Origin: an uncultured Paracoccaceae bacterium
GTDB lineage: Bacteria > Pseudomonadota > Alphaproteobacteria > Rhodobacterales > Rhodobacteraceae
Direction of reading: 5' to 3'
NCBI GenBank assembly: GCA_938028765.1
Contig: CALIZF010000035.1
Coordinates: 1-64,000, forward strand
Length of the DNA: 64,000 bases
Of this stretch, positions 59,525 to 64,000 are shown piece by piece (the stretch's first letter is position 1; each line of letters begins with the position of its first letter). The notes below the pieces were generated by a model. The model made no database searches. It worked only from the letters and a program-made list of their open reading frames with translations, and had not been told where the DNA came from. The position numbers were made by a program, and so were the translations under genes.

Positions 59525-61678
59525 CTACGCCGCACCCGTCACCGCCGTCCGCCGGCCCAGCCGTGCGCGCCCCACCGCAAGGTTCATCAGCGCCACGCAG
59601 GCCACCATCACCAGCATCAGCACGGTGGAATAGGCGATGGCGAGCGCATATTCGCCGTTCTCGACCCGGCCCATGATATAGGCCGTGGCCATGTTGTGCC
59701 GCGCCGAGACCAGGAACACCACCGCCGAGACCGCCGTCATCGCGGTGACGAAGGCATAGACCAGCGCGGTGAAGATCGCCGGCCGGATCAGCGGCAGCAC
59801 CACATCGCGCAGCACCCTGCCCCCGCCCGCGCCCATGGTCTGGCTGGCCTCTTCCATGCTGCGGTCGATCTGCGCGAGGGCGGCCACCCCCGCCCGCATC
59901 CCAACCGCCATGTTGCGGAAGACAAAGCAGATCACGAGGATCCAGAGCGTGCCGGTGATGTCGATGGGCGGCACGTTGAAGGCCGCGATGTAGCTGACCC
60001 CCACCACCGTGCCCGGAATGGCGAAGGACAGAAGCGTGCCGAACTCGAAGGTGCGCTTGCCCGCGAAATCCTGCCGCGCGATCAGCCAGGCGGTCAGGAT
60101 GCCGACGCCCATGGTCAGCGGCGCCGACAGCGCCGAAACCCAGAGCGTGGTGATCATGCTGTCCCAGGCCGAGCCGAACAGCTGCAGGCCGCGCCCGTTG
60201 ATCTCGAACGAGAACGCGGTCCAGAGGTGGCCGAAGGTCGGGGTCATCTCGAGGCGGGCGATGTCCTTGACGACCCCCCCGATCAGCACGATCGCATAGA
60301 CGGCGACGGTGACGGCGACGAACGGCAGCACCGCCGCGACGGCGGCCCATCTGATGATCGGGGGGACCGGGGCCACGAGGCCCGCATCCGACTTGCCGGT
60401 GACGGTGACATAGCTTGCCCGTCCCAGCCAGCGGGTCTGCACCCAGAAGGCCGCCACCGTCAGCGCCAGCAGCAACACCGACAGCGTCGCCGCCTGGCCA
60501 AGATCGTATTGCGCGCCGACCACGGCGAAGAAGATCTTGGTGGACAGCACGTCATAGCTGCCGCCCAGCACGATCGGATTGCCGAAATCCGACAGGCTCT
60601 CGATGAAGGCGAGCAGGAAGGCCGCCGCCAGCGCCGGCCGCAGGAGCGGCCAGGTCACGGTTCGGAAGGTGGCGACGGGGCGGGCGCCGAGCGTGGCGGA
60701 CGCCTCTTCGAGGGTGGGGTTGATCGCCTCGAGCCCCGACAGGATGACAAGGAAGGTCACCGGCGCAAAGGCCAGGACCTGCGCGATCAGAATGCCGGGC
60801 AAGCCATAGACCCAGCGGGTGGGGCGCATGCCGAACCAGTCGGCCACCTCGACCGTCACCAGACCGGTGCGCCCGAACAGCACGATGATGGCGACACCCA
60901 CCACGAAAGGCGGCGTGATGATAGGCAGGATCGAGATGGCGCGCAGAAGCCGCTTCATCCGGAAATCGGTGCGGGCCACCAGCAGGGCGAGCGCGAGCCC
61001 CAGAGCCGTGGCGATCCCGGCCGACAGCACGCCCAGCACCACCGAGTTGATGACGACGCCGCAGCGACCCGCACCGTTCAGGCAGCGGATCGACCATAGG
61101 TCGGGGGCGGTGATCCGCGCAAGGAACGGGGCGGCCGACAGCGTGCCGTCGGGCGCGACAAACGCGGACGACATCAGCTTGAGGATCGGAAAGAACACGA
61201 ACAACGTCAGAAGCGTGACGATCGCGACCACGGCAAGGGCGCCAAAGCGCTCGCCCCGACAGAACCCCCGGGCGGCCAGCACCTCGGCGAGGGCACCGAT
61301 CAGGGCGATGCCCGCCACCCAGGCACCCCAGCCGAAGCCCGGCTGACCGGCCCCCGCCGCAGGGAACAGCGCGGTGATCGCGGGAAGCGCGGGGCCGCGC
61401 AGGCCGATGCCGAACCCCTGAAGGATCAGCCAGACGAGGCCGGCGCCCACCAGCGCCGCCCCGGCGGGATGGATGCGCCAGTCGCGCAGCAGCAGGAACA
61501 GCGCCCCGAAGGCAAGCGCCACGGCCACCAGCGGCAGAAGCCAGGCCCGGCCCCCCAGGCCCTCGGCAAGGGCCGAGGCACCGAGGGCCCCGCCCTTGAA
61601 CCAGGGCAGGACGAGAACGGCCGCCAGCAGAAGGCCGGACCAGACGACGCCGATCCGGCCGTCCGCCGACCTGATCAC
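59525..61678 (-). CDS. Fused ABC transporter permease, two BPD domains
   Basis: A 717-residue membrane protein with two binding-protein-dependent permease domains in one chain, each with the EAA-type loop (LEEASATLGARPVATFRTVTWPLL and MEEASQTMGAGGGRVLRDVVLPLI). An extra N-terminal region of about 180 residues has four or so spans. This is the FbpB/PhnU-type layout. It starts at GTG 61678, overlapping the binding-protein stop by 4 bp. It forms the pore of the sbp–permease–ATPase importer. Confidence 0.93.
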   Translation of the reverse strand: MIRSADGRIGVVWSGLLLAAVLVLPWFKGGALGASALAEGLGGRAWLLPLVAVALAFGALFLLLRDWRIHPAGAALVGAGLVWLILQGFGIGLRGPALPAITALFPAAGAGQPGFGWGAWVAGIALIGALAEVLAARGFCRGERFGALAVVAIVTLLTLFVFFPILKLMSSAFVAPDGTLSAAPFLARITAPDLWSIRCLNGAGRCGVVINSVVLGVLSAGIATALGLALALLVARTDFRMKRLLRAISILPIITPPFVVGVAIIVLFGRTGLVTVEVADWFGMRPTRWVYGLPGILIAQVLAFAPVTFLVILSGLEAINPTLEEASATLGARPVATFRTVTWPLLRPALAAAFLLAFIESLSDFGNPIVLGGSYDVLSTKIFFAVVGAQYDLGQAATLSVLLLALTVAAFWVQTRWLGRASYVTVTGKSDAGLVAPVPPIIRWAAVAAVLPFVAVTVAVYAIVLIGGVVKDIARLEMTPTFGHLWTAFSFEINGRGLQLFGSAWDSMITTLWVSALSAPLTMGVGILTAWLIARQDFAGKRTFEFGTLLSFAIPGTVVGVSYIAAFNVPPIDITGTLWILVICFVFRNMAVGMRAGVAALAQIDRSMEEASQTMGAGGGRVLRDVVLPLIRPAIFTALVYAFVTAMTAVSAVVFLVSARHNMATAYIMGRVENGEYALAIAYSTVLMLVMVACVALMNLAVGRARLGRRTAVTGAA

Positions 61679-62691
61679 TTCGGCAGCGCGCCGATCTCGG
61701 CGTCCCAGCGCGCGAGCAGCGCCGTGCGCACCTCGGAAGAGCCGTATTTGGCGAAATCGTAGTCGATCAGCTTGATGTCGGCCAGCTTCGGCGCCTCGGG
61801 CGGGGTCGCGGCGTTGACGTTGGACGGCACCTGGAACGACTTCGCGGTGGCGCCGATTTCCTGCGCCTTTGCGGTCAGCGCCCAGTCGTACCAGATCCGC
61901 GCGGCCTCGGGGTTCGGCCCGCCCTTGATGAGCGACATCGAGCCGACCTCGTATCCCGTGCCCTCGCAGGGGGCGACGGTCACGATCGGCGCGCCTTCGA
62001 CCGCCTGCGCCACCGCGTCATGCATGAACACGATGCCGATGGTGGTTTCGCCGGTCGCCGCGGCACGGATCGGGGCCGAGCCCGACTTGGTGTACTGGCT
62101 GACGTTGGCGTGCAGCGCCTTGAGGTAGGCAAAGGCCTCGTCCTCGCCCATCAGCTGCACCAGCGTGGCGAGCATCGTATAGGCCGTGCCCGACGAGTTC
62201 GGGTTGGCGACCTGGATCTCGTCCTTGAACCGCGGGTCCAGCAGGTCCTTCCAGCAGGACGGCGGATTTTCGGTGACCCTGGTCGAGTTGTAGCCATAGC
62301 CGAGCGCGCCGGCGTAGATGCCGACGGTGCGGTAGCCCGAAGTCTCGGCCTGCGCCACGGCCCAGGGTTGCAGCTCGGTCAGCATCGGCGAGCGGTATTC
62401 CTCGGTCAGACCTTCTTGCGCCGCCTGCAGATGGGGGTCGCCGGTGCCGCCCCACCAGACGTCGCCGCGCGGCTGGGCGGCCTCGGCCTTGATCTGGGCG
62501 AAGGTCTCGCCCGAGGACTTGCGCGTCATCAGCACCTTGATGCCGGTCTCGCGGGTGAAGGCCTCGGACTGCGCCCGGCACCATTCTTCGCCCACGGTGC
62601 AGTAGAGCACCAGCTCGTTGGCTTGGGCGAAGGCGCCGGCCGGCAGCAGCGCAAGGGCGGCAGCGCCGATCAGGGTGAACCGTCTCGTCAT
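61675..62691 (-). CDS. ABC substrate-binding protein, iron(III)/AEP type
   Basis: A 338-residue periplasmic protein with a signal peptide (RRFTLIGAAALALLPAGAFA) and the extracellular-binding family 1 pattern: KVLMTRKSSGETFAQIKAEA, GDVWWGGTGDPHLQAAQEGL, YNSTRVTENPPSCWKDLLDP. This family includes iron(III) and putative 2-aminoethylphosphonate binders. The neighbouring phosphonate-type permease genes favour the second, but ligand residues cannot be read with certainty. GGAGAG precedes ATG 62691. Its gene starts 43 bases after phnE. Confidence 0.88.
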   Translation of the reverse strand: MTRRFTLIGAAALALLPAGAFAQANELVLYCTVGEEWCRAQSEAFTRETGIKVLMTRKSSGETFAQIKAEAAQPRGDVWWGGTGDPHLQAAQEGLTEEYRSPMLTELQPWAVAQAETSGYRTVGIYAGALGYGYNSTRVTENPPSCWKDLLDPRFKDEIQVANPNSSGTAYTMLATLVQLMGEDEAFAYLKALHANVSQYTKSGSAPIRAAATGETTIGIVFMHDAVAQAVEGAPIVTVAPCEGTGYEVGSMSLIKGGPNPEAARIWYDWALTAKAQEIGATAKSFQVPSNVNAATPPEAPKLADIKLIDYDFAKYGSSEVRTALLARWDAEIGALPK

Positions 62692-62734
62692 GGTCGCTCT
62701 CCTACAGAGCCACGCCGCAGGCATGGCGTTGATG

Positions 62735-63544
62735 TCAGATGATGGCCTTGCGCACGCGGGCCGAAACCCATTCGGACAGAACCACCGTGGCCAGGATCAC
62801 CAGCAGGATCACCGTCACCTGCGGCCAGGCCAGCACGTTCAGCGAGGCCTGAAGCTTCAGGCCCAACCCGCCGGCCCCGACGAGGCCGAGGATGGCGCTC
62901 TCGCGGATGTTGATGTCCCAGCGGAACACGGTGATGCCCCAGAAGGCGGGCAGCACCTGCGGCACGATGGCATAATCGAGCACCTGCGCCCGGCTGGCCC
63001 CGGTGGCGGTGACGGCCTCCACCGGGGCGGTATCGACCTCTTCGATGGCCTCGTAGAGCAGCTTGCCGATGAAGCCGATCGAGCGCAGCCCGATGGCGAC
63101 GATGCCGGCCAAGAGCCCGGGCCCCATGACGGCCACGAGGAGAAGCGCCCAGATCAGCGAGTTGATCGACCGCGACCCCACGATGACGAACAGCGCCGCG
63201 GGCCGCAGCACCGCCGCCGAGGGCGTGGTGTTGCGCGCCGCCAGAAAGGCGACGGGCACCGCGAGGATCACGCCCAGAAGCGTCCCCAGCGTGGCCATGT
63301 TCAGCGTGTCCCACAGCGGGACGAGCAGTTCGGGCAGATACGACCAGCGCGGCGGGAACATCCGGTCGCCGATGTCGGCCGCCTGGCGCGGTGCGTCCCA
63401 GACGAACTCCCAGATGGTGTTGCGGTTCATCACGTGCCAGCAGAAGACGAACAGGACCACCAGCGCGAACCAGCCCGCCCAGATCAGCAGCGCGGCAAGG
63501 GGCGTCCGGCGGCGCCAGACGGCGGGATGCGCGGTGTCGGTCAT
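62735..63544 (-). CDS. phnE: Phosphonate ABC transporter permease PhnE
   Basis: A 269-residue permease with about six spans. The PhnE hallmarks are LWDTLNMATLGTLLGVILAV, the loop SRSINSLIWALLLV, and the EAA-like region TGASRAQVLDYAIVPQVLPA with WDINIRESAILGLVGAGGLG. It imports phosphonates with PhnC and PhnD. The start overlaps the end of a second PhnE gene by 4 bp; paired phnE genes are common in this group. Confidence 0.93.
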   Translation of the reverse strand: MTDTAHPAVWRRRTPLAALLIWAGWFALVVLFVFCWHVMNRNTIWEFVWDAPRQAADIGDRMFPPRWSYLPELLVPLWDTLNMATLGTLLGVILAVPVAFLAARNTTPSAAVLRPAALFVIVGSRSINSLIWALLLVAVMGPGLLAGIVAIGLRSIGFIGKLLYEAIEEVDTAPVEAVTATGASRAQVLDYAIVPQVLPAFWGITVFRWDINIRESAILGLVGAGGLGLKLQASLNVLAWPQVTVILLVILATVVLSEWVSARVRKAII

Positions 63545-64000
63545 TGCAGGAACTTCCGCAGATAGGACGAGCTGTATTCGGCTGCCATCACCAGCAGGAT
63601 GATGATCAGCAGGATCGCGCCCGCGCTGTCGTATTCGTAGCGGTCGATGGCGGTGTTCAGCGTCGCCCCGATGCCGCCCGCGCCCACGATCCCGATAACC
63701 GCGCTCTCGCGGAAGTTGATGTCCAGGCGATAAAGCGACAGGCCGATCAGCCGCGGCATCACCTGCGGCTGGATGGCGTAGTTGATCATCTGCGCCCAGG
63801 ACGCCCCGGTCGCACGGATCGCCTCGGCCTGCGATTCGTCGATGTCCTCGATATCCTCGGCCAAAAGCTTGGCGAGGAACCCGATGGTTCCGAAGGCCAG
63901 CGTCAGGAACCCGGCGAAGGGGCCGAAGCCGAACATCGCGACGAAAAAGATCGCCACGATCACCTCCTGCAGCGCACGGGAGGCGGCGATGATCCCGCGG
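63541..64000 (-). CDS. phnE: Phosphonate ABC transporter permease PhnE, second copy (partial)
   Basis: The C-terminal part of a second PhnE, running off the right edge. The frame reads RGIIAASRALQEVIVAIFFV from the edge, then EAIRATGASWAQMINYAIQP and LDINFRESAVIGIVGAGGIG. A GTG at 63963 is internal, not the start. It is upstream of the first phnE in the operon and overlaps it by 4 bp. phnC and phnD probably lie beyond the edge. Confidence 0.93.
   Translation of the reverse strand, partial: RGIIAASRALQEVIVAIFFVAMFGFGPFAGFLTLAFGTIGFLAKLLAEDIEDIDESQAEAIRATGASWAQMINYAIQPQVMPRLIGLSLYRLDINFRESAVIGIVGAGGIGATLNTAIDRYEYDSAGAILLIIILLVMAAEYSSSYLRKFLQ

Overview
The window is a high-GC alphaproteobacterial chromosome segment, most likely from a member of the Rhodobacteraceae (Rhodobacter/Paracoccus/Roseobacter side). 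The evidence is the gene order tuf–tRNA-Trp–secE–nusG–rplKAJL–rpoBC, the family-type insert in ribosomal protein L11, a VPLPA-CTERM sorting signal, PHB genes (phaA/phaB), the order glyQ–DUF6446-like–(gltS)–glyS–ppdK, and the block OmpA-family–ubiA–rsmE–gshA. No rRNA, CRISPR array, insertion sequence or phage was seen.

Layout. 1–1.1 kb: 3' end of tuf, a methyltransferase-like gene broken by an in-frame TAG, and tRNA-Trp. 1.3–2.6 kb: a two-gene restriction-modification cassette (BglII/BstYI-like nuclease and MT-A70 adenine methyltransferase) on the minus strand between tRNA-Trp and secE. 2.7–14.8 kb: the secE-nusG-rplKAJL-rpoBC block, ending in a strong hairpin terminator. 14.9–18.1 kb: a DMT exporter and a secreted phytase-like esterase. 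18.1–21.3 kb: a minus-strand module of M20 amidohydrolase, orphan solute-binding protein and cupin. 21.4–28 kb: a seven-gene operon of mostly unknown function built around an AAA+ ATPase, with three frameshifts in two of its genes. 28–30.3 kb: DUF4170, a divergent Kdo transferase and a shortened LpxK-like protein without its Walker A lysine. 30.3–32 kb: a peptidoglycan-binding, trypsin-fold protein with two of three catalytic residues replaced. 32–39.6 kb: glycyl-tRNA synthetase genes interleaved with DUF6446-like and gltS, then ppdK. 39.6–41.8 kb: folP–glmM. 42–44.7 kb: a PEBP-like exported protein, ilvC, and two overlapping Lrp/AsnC genes divergent from ilvC. 45–52.2 kb: envelope protein pair, ubiA, rsmE, a membrane protein, a VPLPA-CTERM protein, gshA. 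52.3–58.2 kb: phaB, phaA, pheT, rnd. 58.5–64 kb: a sbp–permease–ATPase uptake system of the iron(III)/2-aminoethylphosphonate type directly downstream of two phosphonate-type permease genes.

Most of the window is housekeeping. The two least explained parts are the AAA+ ATPase operon at 21.4–28 kb, which may be an undescribed envelope-linked system that is decaying in this strain, and the restriction-modification cassette beside tRNA-Trp, which has an imperfect copy of the tRNA 3' end at its far boundary. Three neighbouring envelope genes (28.3–32 kb) keep their fold but have lost catalytic residues. Many gene pairs overlap by 4 bp (ATGA/GTGA), which points to translationally coupled operons. 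Family names are given from remembered motifs; no database search was possible.
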